From the NCBI GenBank assembly GCA_944474755.1, contig OX104114.1, positions 80,400,623-80,464,622 on the forward strand: a DNA stretch of 64,000 nt, written 5' to 3'. A model generated the notes under the pieces. That model had not been told where the DNA came from. It worked only from the letters and a program-made list of their open reading frames with translations, and did not search any database. A program made the translations under genes and the position numbers. Below, one piece after another: positions 1-12,976 of the stretch. Each line of letters opens with the position of its first letter. Position 1 is the first letter of the stretch. The DNA comes from Limnoperna fortunei (lineage: Eukaryota; Mollusca; Bivalvia; Mytilida; Modiolidae).

Positions 1-529
1 AACTATCCCGAGCATTTTTGCAAAAAAAAATTTGACGCGGCCGACATTTCAAAATGGCCGCCATCCGAACACCACCCCCCTAAAAATGTAAAAATTTAAA
101 CGTCATCCGATTTAGACGAAATTTGGTATACAGGTAGCTTATGATACCCTAAGTGTGCCACTATTTAAAAATGTTTTGTCCGACTTCCGGTTTCAAAATG
201 GCGGCCGTTTTAAAGTTTTACAAAATGGCGGCCGTTGTCAGATCTCAGTTATGGCCAGAGCAATTTCAATGAAAATTGGTATACTGATACAGCTAACTAT
301 CCTGAGCATTTTTGCAAAAAAAATTTTTTGGCCGACTTCCGGTTTCAAAATGGCGGCCGTTTTAAAGTTTGCTCGTTTTCTCGCTCATCTTTTAACCGAT
401 CGAAATGAAACTTGGCCAACTGAAAGCTCATGTTATGAAGTTGTGCTCTTGACTTTTAGTTCCCTCTACTCGGTCAAAAGTGCGAAACGGGAGGCGACTT
501 CAACGTTTCGGGAAACGTAAATTTTAATT
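1..529 (+). mobile_element. Family A element, 3' part (head left of window)
   Basis: Only body and tail are visible. The tail has GGCGACTT at 493-500, then the perfect hairpin ACGTTTC GG GAAACGT at 503-518, then a T-rich end. Two further A bodies follow at exactly 784 bp spacing. By the bracket logic its AAGTCGCC head lies upstream of position 1. No coding function is supported: the open frame in this stretch recurs only because the DNA recurs. Confidence 0.75.
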
Positions 530-1313
530 ATTATTATTATTTTCATATTTCTTATGTTTTCCCCTCGCAATGTTGTCCGCTCGTTTTCTCGCTCATCTTT
601 TAACCGATCGAAATGAAACTTTGGGAACATGTTAAGGGTGACCTGAAGTTGTGCAATCCACTTTTGAAATTTTCAAAATGGCCGCCATTTTCAAAATGGC
701 CGCCGTTGAAAAAAATGACGGCCGTTGTCAGATCTCAGTAATTGCCAAAGCAATTTCAATGAAAATTGGTATACTGGTACAGCTAACTATCCCGAGCATT
801 TTTGCAAAAAAAAATTTGACGCGGCCGACATTTCAAAATGGCCGCCATCCGAACACCACCCCCCTAAAAATGTAAAAATTTAAACGTCATCCGATTTAGA
901 CGAAATTTGGTATACAGGTAGCTTATGATACCCTAAGTGTGCCACTATTTAAAAATGTTTTGTCCGACTTCCGGTTTCAAAATGGCGGCCGTTTTAAAGT
1001 TTTACAAAATGGCGGCCGTTGTCAGATCTCAGTTATGGCCAGAGCAATTTCAATGAAAATTGGTATACTGATACAGCTAACTATCCTGAGCATTTTTGCA
1101 AAAAAAATTTTTTGGCCGACTTCCGGTTTCAAAATGGCGGCCGTTTTAAAGTTTGCTCGTTTTCTCGCTCATCTTTTAACCGATCGAAATGAAACTTGGC
1201 CAACTGAAAGCTCATGTTATGAAGTTGTGCTCTTGACTTTTAGTTCCCTCTACTCGGTCAAAAGTGCGGAACGGGAGGCGACTTCAACGTTTCGGGAAAC
1301 GTAAATTTTAATT
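530..1313 (+). mobile_element. Family A body and tail (head left of window)
   Basis: This is the clearest family A body. It starts after an ATT tract with TTCATATTTC, carries about four internal units with the AAAATGGCSGCC palindrome, and ends with GGCGACTT and the ACGTTTC/GAAACGT hairpin. A 42 bp segment at about 579-619 recurs at about 1155-1196 inside the same body. That direct repeat explains the short A derivatives elsewhere in the window. Confidence 0.78.
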
Positions 1314-2097
1314 ATTATTATTATTTTCATATTTCTTATGTTTTCCACTCGCAATGTTGTCCGCTCGTTTTCTCGCTCATCTTTTAACCGATCGAAATGA
1401 AACTTTGGGAACATGTTAAGGGTGACCTGAAGTTGTGCAATCCACTTTTAAAATTTTCAAAATGGCCGCCATTTTCAAAATGGCCGCCGTTGAAAAAAAT
1501 GACGGTTGTTGTCAGATCTCAGTAATTGCCAAAGCAATTTCAATGAAAATTGGTATACTGGTACAGCTAACTATCCCGAGCATTTTTGCAAAAAAAAATT
1601 TGACGCGGCCGACATTTCAAAATGGCCGCCATCCGAACACCACCCCCCTAAAAATGTAAAAATTTAAACGTCATCCGATTTAGACGAAATTTGGTATACA
1701 GGTAGCTTATGATACCCTAAGTGTGCCACTATTTAAAAATGTTTTGTCCGACTTCCGGTTTCAAAATGGCGGCCGTTTTAAAGTTTTACAAAATGGCGGC
1801 CGTTGTCAGATCTCAGTTATGGCCAGAGCAATTTCAATGAAAATTGGTATACTGATACAGCTAACTATCCTGAGCATTTTTGCAAAAAAAATTTTTTGTC
1901 CGACTTCCGGTTTCAAAATGGCGGCCGTTTTAAAGTTTGCTCGTTTTCTCGCTCATCTTTTAACCGATCGAAATGAAACTTGGCCAACTGAAAGCTCATG
2001 TTATGAAGTTGTGCTCTTGACTTTTAGTTCCCTCTACTCGGTCAAAAGTGCGGAACGGGAGGCGACTTCAACGTTTCGGGAAACGTAAATTTTAATT
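1314..2097 (+). mobile_element. Family A body and tail (head left of window)
   Basis: This copy is nearly identical to the preceding one and is the third tail in a row without a visible head. Its T-rich end at 2097 is followed directly by the F-type head at 2098, so the boundary is base-precise. Confidence 0.77.
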
Positions 2098-2224
2098 ATG
2101 GCTCCCAAACGAAAGTTTGGGAGACATATTGTTTTTGCTCCGTTTCTTATTATTATTATTATTATTAAGTCGCCGACCACGAAGTGTCGGGCGACTTATT
2201 GTTTTTACTCCGTTTCTTATTATT

Positions 2225-4728
2225 AAGTCGCCGACCACGAAGTGTCGGGCGACTTATTGTTTTTACTCCGTTTCTTATTATTATTATTATGTCTCCCAAA
2301 CGAAGTTTTGGGAGACATATTGTTTTTGTACGGTTTCTTATTATTATTCTTCTTCTTTCTTTCTTTCTTTTTTCTTTCCGTTCAATCTTGTCCGCACATT
2401 TTCTCAGAGATGCAATGTCCAGTCAAAACGAAACTTTGGGAACATGTTAAGGGTGACCTGAAGTTGTGCAATCCACTTTTGAAATTTTCAAAATGGCCGC
2501 CATTTTCAAAATGGCCGCCATTGAAAAAAATGACGGCTGTTGTCAGATCTCAGTAATTGCCAAAGCAATTTCAATGAAAATTAGTATACTGATACAGCTA
2601 ACTATCCTGAGCATTTTTGCAAAAAAAAATTTGACGCGACCGACATTTCAAAATGGCCGCCATCCGAACACCACCCCCCTAAAAATGAAAAAATTTAATC
2701 GTCATCCGATTTAGAAGAAATTTGGTATACAGGTAGCTTATGATACCCTGAGTGTGCCACTATTTAAAATTTTTTTCTCCGACTTCCGGTTTCAAAATGG
2801 CGGCCATTTTACTGCAGGAAAAAGTCAACTTTGTCCTATTTCAACAAAATTTGATTTCTAGGTCCAATCAAGATGAAACTTTGGGAACATGTTAAGGGTG
2901 ACATGAAGTTGTGCAATCCACTTTTGAAATTTTCAAAATGGCCGCCATTTTCAAAATGGCCGCCGTTGAAAAAAAATGAAGGCCGTTGTCAGATCTCAGT
3001 AATTGCCAAAGCAATTTCAATGAAAATTGGTATACTGATACAGCTAACTATCCTGAGCATCTTTGCAAAAAAAAATTTGACGCGACCGACATTTCAAAAT
3101 GGCCGCCATCCGAACACCACCCCCCTAAAAATGCAAAAATTTAAACGTCATCCGATTTATAAGAAATTTGGTATACAGGTAGCTTATGATACCCTGAGTG
3201 TGCCACTATTTAAAATTTTTTTCTCCGACTTCCGGTTTCAAAATGGCGGCCATTTTACTGCAGGAAAAAGTCAACTTTGTCCGATTTCAACAAAATTTGA
3301 TTTCTAGGTCCAATCAAGATGAAACTTTGGGAACATGTTAAGGGTGACCTGAAGTTGTGCAATCCACTTTTGAAATTTTCAAAATGGCCGCCGTTGAAAA
3401 AAAATGAAGGCCGTTGTCAGATCTCAGTAATTGCCAAAGCAATTCCAATGAAAATTGGTATACTGATACAGCTAACTATCCTGAGCATCTTTGCAAAAAA
3501 AAATTTGACGCGACCGACATTTCAAAATGGCCGCCATCCGAACACCACCCCCCTAAAAATGCAAAAATTTAAACTATCCTGAGCATCTTTGCAAAAAAAA
3601 ATTTGACTCGACCGACATTTCAAAATGGCCGCCATCCGAACACCACCCCCCTAAAAATGCAAAAATTTAAACGTCATCCGATTTAGACGAAATTTGGTAT
3701 ACAGGTAGCTTATGATACCCTGAGTGTGCCACTATTTACAAATTTTTTGTCTGACTTCCGGTTTCAAAATGGCGGCCATTTTACTGCAGGAAAAAGTCAA
3801 CTTTGTCCGATTTCAACAAAATTTGATTTCTAGGCATATTTTAATGTACTGATTTGAATGAAATACTATCCATAAGGATTATAGTGGCAATGGGGGTTCG
3901 TTTGGGAGACATTCTGTGTTGGCATCCCAACACAATCAGCACTAGTTATTATTATTTTCATATTTCTTATGTTTTCCCCTCGCAATGTTGTCCGCTCGTT
4001 TTCTCGCTCATCTTTTAACCGATCGAAATGAAACTTTGGGAACATGTTAAGGGTGACCTGAAGTTGTGCAATCCACTTTTGAAATTTTCAAAATGGCCGC
4101 CATTTTCAAAATGGCCGCCGTTGAAAAAAATGATGGCCGTTGTCAGATCTCAGTAATTGCCAAAGCAATTTCAATGAAAATTGGTATACTGGTACAGCTA
4201 ACTATCCCGAGCATTTTTGCAAAAAAAAATTTGACGCGGCCGACATTTCAAAATGGCCGCCATCCGAACACCACCCCCCTAAAAATGTAAAAATTTAAAC
4301 GTCATCCGATTTAGACGAAACTTGGTATACAGGTAGCTTATGATACCCTAAGTGTGCCACTATTTAAAAATTTTTTGTCCGACTTCCGGTTTCAAAATGG
4401 CGGCCGTTTTAAAGTTTTACAAAATGGCGGCCGTTGTCAGATCTCAGTTATGGCCAGAGCAATTTCAATGAAAATTGGTATACTGATACAGCTAACTATC
4501 CTGAGCATTTTTGCAAAAAAAATTTTTTGGCCGACTTCCGGTTTCAAAATGGCGGCCGTTTTAAAGTTTGCTCGTTTTCTCGCTCATCTTTTAACCGATC
4601 GAAATGAAACTTGGCCAACTGAAAGCTCATGTTATGAAGTTGTGCTCTTGACTTTTAGTTCCCTCTACTCGGTCAAAAGTGCGGAACGGGAGGCGACTTC
4701 AACGTTTCGGGAAACGTAAATTTTAATT
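2225..4728 (+). mobile_element. Family A element interrupted by one M element
   Basis: The S1 head is at 2225-2255. The M element at 2289-3947 sits in its ATT tract, and the A body resumes at 3948 and ends at 4728. Head type, body start and tail all agree with family A. Confidence 0.78.
2289..3947 (+). mobile_element. Family M element, innermost of the stack
   Basis: The head is ATGTCTCCC/GGGAGACAT at 2289-2318. A CTT/CTTTC-rich stretch opens the body. The tail has GGGAGACAT at 3904-3912 and the hairpin TGTGTTGG/CCCAACACA. The body carries three tandem units, two joined by a GGTCCAATCAAGATG junction and a third that is shortened. At this point the stack is about 15 elements deep, counting heads inferred upstream. 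Confidence 0.78.
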
Positions 4729-5574
4729 AAGTCGCCGACCACGAAGTGTCGGGCGACTTATTGTTTTTACTCCGTTTCTTATTATTATTATTATTTTCAT
4801 ATTTCTTATGTTTTCCTTTTTCCCCTCGCAATGTTGTCCGCTCGTTTTCTCGCTCATCTTTTAACCGATCGAAATGAAACTTTGGGAACATGTTAAGGGT
4901 GACCTGAAGTTGTGCAATCCACTTTTGAAATTTTCAAAATGGCCGCCATTTTCAAAATGGCCGCCGTTGAAAAAAATGACGGCCGTTGTCAGATCTCAGT
5001 AATTGCCAAAGCAATTTCAATGAAAATTGGTATACTGGTACAGCTATCTATCCCGAGCATTTTTGCAAAAAAAAATTTGACGCGGCCGACATTTCAAAAT
5101 GGCCGCCATCCGAACACCACCCCCCTAAAAATGTAAAAATTTAAACGTCATCCGATTTAGACGAAATTTGGTATACAGGTAGCTTATGATATCCTAAGTG
5201 TGCCACTATTTAAAAATGTTTTGTCCGACTTCCGGTTTCAAAATGGCGGCCGTTTTAAAGTTTTACAAAATGGCGGCCGTTGTCAGATCTCAGTTATGGC
5301 CAGAGCAATTTCAATGAAAATTGGTATACTGATACAGCTAACTATCCTGAGCATTTTTGCAAAAAAAATTTTTTGTCCGACTTCCGGTTTCAAAATGGCG
5401 GCCGTTTTAAAGTTTGCTCGTTTTCTCGCTCATCTTTTAACCGATCGAAATGAAACTTGGCCAACTGAAAGCTCATGTTATGAAGTTGTGCTCTTGACTT
5501 TTAGTTCCCTCTACTCGGTCAAAAGTGTGGAACGGGAGGCGACTTCAACGTTTCGGGAAACGTAAATTTTAATT
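4729..5574 (+). mobile_element. Family A element, complete
   Basis: The S1 head at 4729-4759 is followed by an uninterrupted ATT tract, body and tail. Its first base abuts the end of the preceding element. It is a good reference for the undisturbed length of family A, about 840 bp. Confidence 0.8.
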
Positions 5575-6350
5575 ATTATTATTATATTTTCCTTTTTCCC
5601 CTCGCAATGTTGTCCGCTCGTTTTCTCGCTCATCTTTTAACCGATCGAAATGAAACTTTGGGAACATGTTAAGGGTGACCTGAAGTTGTGCAATCCACTT
5701 TTGAAATTTTCAAAATGGCCGCCATTTTCAAAATGGCCGCCGTTGAAAAAAATGACGGCCGTTGTCAGATCTCAGTAATTGCCAAAGCAATTTCAATGAA
5801 AATTGGTATACTGGTACAGCTAACTATCCCGAGCATTTTTGCAAAAAAAAATTTGACGCGGCCGACATTTCAAAATGGCCGCCATCCGAACACCACCCCC
5901 CTAAAAATGTAAAAATTTAAACGTCATCCGATTTAGACGAAATTTGGTATACAGGTAGCTTATGATACCCTAAGTGTGCCACTATTTAAAAATGTTTTGT
6001 CCGACTTCCGGTTTCAAAATGGCGGCCGTTTTAAAGTTTTACAAAATGGCGGCCGTTGTCAGATCTCAGTTATGGCCAGAGCAATTTCAATGAAAATTGG
6101 TATACTGATACAGCTAACTATCCTGAGCATTTTTGCAAAAAAAACTTTTTGTCCGACTTCCGGTTTCAAAATGGCGGCCGTTTTAAAGTTTGCTCGTTTT
6201 CTCGCTCATCTTTTAACCGATCGAAATGAAACTTGGCCAACTGAAAGCTCATGTTATGAAGTTGTGCTCTTGACTTTTAGTTCCCTCTACTCGGTCAAAA
6301 GTGCGGAACGGGAGGCGACTTCAACGTTTCGGGAAACGTAAATTTTAATT

Positions 6351-7186
6351 AAGTCGCCGACCACGAAGTGTCGGGCGATTTATTGTTTTTACTCCGTTTC
6401 TTATTATTATTATTTTCATATTTCTTATGTTTTCCCCTCGCAATGTTGTCCGCTCGTTTTCTCGCTCATCTTTTAACCGATCGAAATGAAACTTTGGGAA
6501 CATGTTAAGGGTGACCTGAAGTTGTGCAATCCACTTTTGAAATTTTCAAAATGGCCGCCATTTTCAAAATGGCCGCCGTTGAAAAAAATGACGGCCGTTG
6601 TCAGATCTCAGTAATTGCCAAAGCAATTTCAATGAAAATTGGTATACTGGTACAGCTAACTATCCCGAGCATTTTTGCAAAAAAAAATTTGACGCGGCCG
6701 ACATTTCAAAATGGCCGCCATCCGAACACCACCCCCCTAAAAATGTAAAAATTTAAACGTCATCCGATTTAGACGAAATTTGGTATACAGGTAGCTTATG
6801 ATACCCTAAGTGTGCCACTATTTAAAAATGTTTTGTCCGACTTCCGGTTTCAAAATGGCGGCCGTTTTAAAGTTTTACAAAATGGCGGCCGTTGTCAGAT
6901 CTCAGTTATGGCCAGAGCAATTTCAATGAAAATTGGTATACTGATACAGCTAACTATCCTGAGCATTTTTGCAAAAAAAACTTTTTGTCCGACTTCCGGT
7001 TTCAAAATGGCGGCCGTTTTAAAGTTTGCTCGTTTTCTCGCTCATCTTTTAACCGATCGAAATGAAACTTGGCCAACTGAAAGCTCATGTTATGAAGTTG
7101 TGCTCTTGACTTTTAGTTCCCTCTACTCGGTCAAAAGTGCGGAACGGGAGGCGACTTCAACGTTTCGGGAAACGTAAATTTTAATT
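6351..7186 (+). mobile_element. Family A element, complete
   Basis: The S1 head is at 6351-6381; its 3' arm is GGCGATTT, with one C-to-T change. It is uninterrupted and ends with the standard A tail. The next head starts at the following base. Confidence 0.8.
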
Positions 7187-8018
7187 AAGTCGCCGACCAC
7201 GAAGTGTCGGGCGACTTATTGTTTTTACTCCGTTTCTTATTATTATTATTTTCATATTTCTTATGTTTTCCCCTCGCAATGTTGTCCGCTCGTTTTCTCG
7301 CTCATCTTTTAACCGATCGAAATGAAACTTTGGGAACATGTTAAGGGTGACCTGAAGTTGTGCAATCCACTTTTGAAATTTTCAAAATGGCCGCCATTTT
7401 CAAAATGGCCGCCGTTGAAAAAAATGACGGCCGTTGTCAGATCTCAGTAATTGCCAAAGCAATTTCAATGAAAATTGGTATACTGGTACAGCTAACTATC
7501 CCGAGCATTTTTGCAAAAAAAAATTTGACGCGGCCGACATTTCAAAATGGCCGCCATCCGAACACCACCCCCCTAAAAATGTAAAAATTTAAACGTCATC
7601 CGATTTAGACGAAATTTGGTATACAGGTAGCTTATGATACCCTTAGTGTGCCACTATTTAAAAATGTTTTGTCCGACTTCCGGTTTCAAAATGGCGGCCG
7701 TTTTAAAGTTTTACAAAATGGCGGCCGTTGTCAGATCTCAGTTATGGCCAGAGCAATTTCAATGAAAATTGGTATACTGATACAGCTAACTATCCTGAGC
7801 ATTTTTGCAAAAAAAATTTTTTGTCCGACTTCCGGTTTCAAAATGGCGGCCGTTTTAAAGTTTGCTCGTTTTCTCGCTCATCTTTTAACCGATCGAAATG
7901 AAACTTGGCCAACTGAAAGCTCATGTTATGAAGTTGTGCTCTTGACTTTTAGTTCCCTCTACTCGGTCAAAAGTGCGGAACGGGAGGCGACTTCAACGTT
8001 TCGGGAAACGTAAATTTT
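7187..8018 (+). mobile_element. Family A element, complete
   Basis: The S1 head is at 7187-7217, with uninterrupted body and tail. Its end is followed by the ATT tract and resumed body of the outer F element. Confidence 0.8.
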
Positions 8019-8744
8019 ATTATTATTATTTTTATTCTTCCACTTTCCGCCAAAATTTTGTCCGACAGTTTTCTCGGAGACCGTAAATTGGATCCACATG
8101 AAACTTCACACAAAAATAGGTCATGATGTGAAGTGGTGCCTTTCAGGTTTAAAATTTTTATATTGGCGGCCATCTTGAAATGGCGGCCATTTTGAAAATG
8201 AAAAAAATCCTTAAAAATCCAAAAGTTAACGGATTTCGACGAAAATTGGAATATAAGTAGAGTATGTTATACCGTACCATATGACGCACATGTTGAAGTT
8301 TTATGGCGGCCATTTTGAATCCAAGATGGCCGCCAAAAATTCAAAAGGCTCGGAATCGCACGAAACTTGGTTTTAAGGTAGATTAACATGTTGCGATCAG
8401 ATGTTAGTCATCAAAAGTTGAATTTGAACACCGCGGCCATCTTAAAATGGCGGCCATTTTGAAAACGAAAATAAATCCTTGAAAATCCAAAAGTTAACGG
8501 ATTTCAATGAAAATTGGAATATAAGTAGAGTATGTTATACCGCACCATATGACGCACATGTTGGACTTTCTATGGCGGCCATTTTGAATCCAAGATGGCC
8601 GACAAAATTGAAAAATGCTCCGATTTGCACGAAACCTTGTTTCATGGTAGATAAAGTTGCTGTGAATGGATTTCTGAACTCCAGTGTCCACGGGGGTCGT
8701 TTGGGAGCCAGTTATGATCCATAAGATCATAATCATGTTTAATT

Positions 8745-9431
8745 ATGTCTCCCAAACGAAGTTTTGGGAGACATATTGTTTTTGTACGGTTTCTTATTAT
8801 TATTCTTCTTCTTTCTTTCTTTCTTTTTTCTTTCCGTTCAATCTTGTCCGCACATTTTCTCAGAGATGCAATGTCCAATCAAGATGAAACTTTGGGAACA
8901 TGTTAAGGGTGACCTGAAGTTGTGCAATCCACTTTTGAAATTTTCAAAATGGCCGCCATTTTCAAAATGGCCGCCGTTGAAAAAAATGACGGCCGTTGTC
9001 AGATCTCAGTAATTGCCAAAGCAATTTCAATGAAAATTAGTATACTGATACAGCTCACTATCCTGAGCATTTTTGCAAAAAAAAATTTGACGCGACCGAC
9101 ATTTCAAAATGGCCGCCATCCGAACACCACCCCCCTAAAAATGAAAAAATTTAAACGTCATCCGATTTAGAAGAAATTTGGTATACAGGTAGCTTATGAT
9201 ACCCTGAGTGTGCCACTATTTAAAATTTTTTTCTCCGACTTCCGGTTTCAAAATGGCGGCCATTTTACTGCAGGAAAAAGTCAACTTTGTCCGATTTCAA
9301 CAAAATTTGATTTCTAGGCATATTTTAATGTACTGATTTGAATGAAATACTATCCATAAGGATTATAGTGGCAATGGGGGTTCGTTTGGGAGACATTCTG
9401 TGTTGGCATCCCAACACAATCAGCACTAGTT
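8745..9431 (+). mobile_element. Family M element, complete, single unit
   Basis: The head is at 8745-8774 and the CTTTC-rich body start at about 8800. The tail has GGGAGACAT at 9388-9396 with the TGTGTTGG hairpin. It carries one body unit where the M element at 2289 carries three. Confidence 0.8.
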
Positions 9432-10212
9432 ATTATTATTTTCATATTTCTTATGTTTTCCCCTCGCAATGTTGTCCGCTCGTTTTCTCGCTCATCTTTT
9501 AACCGATCGAAATGAAACTTTGGGAACATGTTAAGGGTGACCTGAAGTTGTGCAATCCACTTTTGAAATTTTCAAAATGGCCGCCATTTTCAAAATGGCC
9601 GCCGTTGAATAAAATGACGGCCGTTGTCAGATCTCAGTAATTGCCAAAGCAATTTCAATGAAAATTGGTATACTGGTACAGCTAACTATCCCGAGCATTT
9701 TTGCAAAAAAAAATTTGACGCGGCCGACATTTCAAAATGGCCGCCATCCGAACACCACCCCGCTAAAAATGTAAAAATTTAAACGTCATCCGATTTAGAC
9801 GAAATTTGGTATACAGGTAGCTTATGATACCCTAAGTGTGCCACTATTTAAAAATGTTTTGTCCGACTTCCGGTTTCAAAATGGCGGCCGTTTTAAAGTT
9901 TTACAAAATGGCGGCCGTTGTCAGATCTCAGTTATGGCCAGAGCAATTTCAATGAAAATTGGTATACTGATACAGCTAACTATCCTGAGCATTTTTGCAA
10001 AAAAAATTTTTTGTCCGACTTCCGGTTTCAAAATGGCGGCCGTTTTAAAGTTTGCTCGTTTTCTCGCTCATCTTTTAACCGATCGAAATGAAACTTGGCC
10101 AACTGAAAGCTCATGTTATGAAGTTGTGCTCTTGACTTTTAGTTCCCTCTACTCGGTCAAAAGTGCGGAACGGGAGGCGACTTCAACGTTTCGGGAAACG
10201 TAAATTTTAATT
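9432..10212 (+). mobile_element. Family A body and tail (head left of window)
   Basis: The body starts directly after the M element and ends in the A tail. No S1 head in the window remains open at this point, so the head is expected upstream of position 1. Confidence 0.73.
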
Positions 10213-11001
10213 ATTATTATTTTCATATTTCTTATGTTTTCCTTTTTCCCCTCGCAATGTTGTCCGCTCGTTTTCTCGCTCATCTTTTAACCGATCGAAA
10301 TGAAACTTTGGGAACATAATAAGGGTGACCTGAAGTTGTGCAATCCACTTTTGAAATTTTCAAAATGGCCGCCATTTTCAAAATGGCCGCCGTTGAAAAA
10401 AAATGACGGCCGTTGCCAGATCTCAGTAATTGCCAAAGCAATTTCAATGAAAATTGGTATACTGATACAGCTCCCTATCCCGAGCATTTTTGCAAAAAAA
10501 AATTTGACGCGGCCGACATTTCAAAATGGCCGCCATCCGAACACCACCCCCCTAAAACTGTAAAAATTTAAACGTCATCCGATTTAAACGAAATTTGGTA
10601 TACAGGTAGCTTATGATACCCTGAGTGTGCCACTATTTTCAAAATTTTTGTCCGACTTCCGGTTTCAAAATGGCGGCCGTTTTAAAGTTTTACAAAATGG
10701 CGGCCGTTCTCAGATCTCAGTTATGGCCACAGCAATTTCAATGAAAATTGGTATACTGATACAGCTAACTATCCTGAGCATTTTTGCAAAAAAAATTTTT
10801 TGTCCGACTTCCGGTTTCAAAATGGCGGCCGTTTTAAAGTTTGCTCGTTTTCTCGCTCATCTTTTAACCGATCGAAATGAAACTTGGCCAACTGAAAGCT
10901 CATGTTATGAAGTTGTGCTCTTGACTTTTAGTTTCCTCTACTCGGTCAAAAGTGCGGAACGGGAGGCGACTTCAACGTTTCGGGAAACGTAAATTTTAAT
11001 T
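10213..11001 (+). mobile_element. Family A body and tail (head left of window)
   Basis: This A body has several private changes, for example AACATAATAAGG in place of AACATGTTAAGG near 10313 and TTTCAAAATTTTTG near 10636. The same changes recur in the copy at 45145-45982, so these two are sister copies. Confidence 0.73.
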
Positions 11002-11074
11002 ATTATTATTATGTCGCCCCAGATTTTGTCGGGGCGACATATTGTTATTCTACTGTTTCTTTTTCACTATTATT

Positions 11075-11972
11075 ATGTCGCCCCAGACTTTGTCGGGGCG
11101 ACATATTGTTATTCTACTGTTTCTTTTTCACTATTATTAAGTCGCCGACCACGAAGTGTCGGGCGACTTATTGTTTTTACTCCGTTTCTTATTATTATTA
11201 TTTTCATATTTCTTATGTTTTCCCCTCGCAATGTTGTCCGCTCGTTTTCTCGCTCATCTTTTAACCGATCGAAATGAAACTTTGAGAACATGTTAAGGGT
11301 GACCTGAAGTTGTGCAATCCACTTTTGAAATTTTCAAAATGGCCGCCATTTTCAAAATGGCCGCCGTTGAAAAAAAATGACGGCCGTTGTCAGATCTCAG
11401 TAATTGCCAAAGCAATTTCAATGAAAATTGGTATACTGGTACAGCTAACTATCCCGAGCATTTTTGCAAAAAAAAATTTGACGCGGCCGACATTTCAAAA
11501 TGGCCGCCATCCGAACACCACCCCCCTAAAAATGTAAAAATTTAAACGTCATCCGATTTAGACGAAATTTGGTATACAGGTAGCTTATGATACCCTAAGT
11601 GTGCCACTATTTTCAAAATTTTTGTCCGACTTCCGGTTTCAAAATGGTGGCCGTTTTAAAGTTTTACAAAATGGCGGCCGTTGTCAGATCTCAGTTATGG
11701 CCAGAGCAATTTCAATGAAAATTGGTATACTGATACAGCTAACTATCCTGAGCATTTTTGCAAAAAAAAATTTTTGTCCGACTTCCGGTTTCAAAATGGC
11801 GGCCGTTTTAAAGTTTGCTCGTTTTCTCGCTCATCTTTTAACCGATCGAAATGAAACTTGGCCAACTGAAAGCTCATGTTATGAAGTTGTGCTCTTGACT
11901 TTTAGTTCCCTCTACTCGGTCAAAAGTGCGGAACGGGAGGCGACTTCAACGTTTCGGGAAACGTAAATTTTA

Positions 11973-12003
<31 letters not shown>

Positions 12004-12976
12004 CTCACTTTTTGTCCGGCTGATAACTCAGAGATGGCTGATTGGATTAGAACATCACATGGCATAAAGTAGAACCACTATCTGAAGTTGTGCCATCAAC
12101 TTTAAAAATGGTGATATGTGGAACCATCTCCATGGAAACCAGAAAGTTATGCATGAGTGATTTTGGGCATTTTCCTTAATTTTTCGGAAACCTAGAAGCA
12201 CAGAGGGACCAAACTTGGTATGATGGAAGACCATAATGAGATACAGGTTTGAGATGATTTTGGGGCGGAACGGAAAAACAAGATGGCCGCCATGGCTAAA
12301 AATAGATTTAACATGGGGCCTATGGGAAAATGATTTTTCTACAATAGCTTCACCATGGTTTGAGATATTCCAAAGATTTTTTATAGGAAGTTGGACCTCA
12401 TCAACCTCGAGAAGACAGGAAAGTTTGAAAAAAAAATTTCACACCGTGTGGCCGCAGCCACAACCGTTACGTTTGCATAGAAGCCTATGCGGAAATGGAG
12501 GTTTTTTGTCACCTCCATTTCTCTGCTATGCATTGATGGATTCCAATCAAACTTTACACAAAGCACCGTCATCATTACATCTTGGAATTCACATATCAAA
12601 AAATTCTAAAATGGCCACCTTTTACAAGATGGCCGCCACGTTACATTTGCATAGAAGCCTATGGGGAAATGGAGGTTTTTTGTCGCCTCCATTTCTCTGC
12701 TATGCATTGATGGATTCCAATCAAACTTTACACAAAGCACCGTCACCATTACATCTTTGAAATTCATATTACGAAAAATTTCAAATGGCGGCCATTTTTA
12801 AGATGGCTGCGGAGTTACGTTAAAAATTACAACATTGTCGGAATTCAATGAAAATCAACTTCTAGAGATATTTTGATGTGGGGAGCAACATGGAATCATC
12901 GATTTTGGAATTCACATGACGGAAAAAAAAAATTTCGGGGCGACATCTGCTATTGCTCGCAATGGCAATTCTAGTT
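11075..12976 (+). mobile_element. Family C element holding a nested A element
   Basis: The head is at 11075-11104, the body from about 11976, and the tail has GGGGCGACAT at 12937-12946. The A element at 11139-11975 sits in its ATT tract. The body closely resembles the C copy ending at 33946, including a shared deletion that reads ATTTCAAATGGCGG near 12780. Confidence 0.77.
11139..11975 (+). mobile_element. Family A element, complete
   Basis: The S1 head is at 11139-11169 with an uninterrupted body and A tail. Small private changes include TTTGAGAACATG near 11281. Confidence 0.8.

Larger units (their letters stand above)
2167..6350 (+). mobile_element. Family A element interrupted by two nested blocks
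   Basis: The S1-type head (arms AAGTCGCC/GGCGACTT around GACCACGAAGTGTC) is at 2167-2197. The body runs from about 5575 and the tail closes at 6350. Nested between them are the A element at 2225-4728 and the A element at 4729-5574. Confidence 0.75.
2098..8744 (+). mobile_element. Family F element split by nested insertions
   Basis: The head at 2098-2127 starts ATGGCTCCC and the body resumes at about 8019. The tail has GGGAGCCA at 8703-8710, then the hairpin TTATGATC/GATCATAA. The 5' tip TGGCTCCC pairs perfectly with the tail but not with the 3' arm of its own head hairpin, which reads GGGAGACAT as in family M. The F body has 130-145 bp internal units with TCCAAGATGGCCGCC motifs. Everything from the ATT tract after the head to 8018 is balanced nested insertions. 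Confidence 0.72.
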
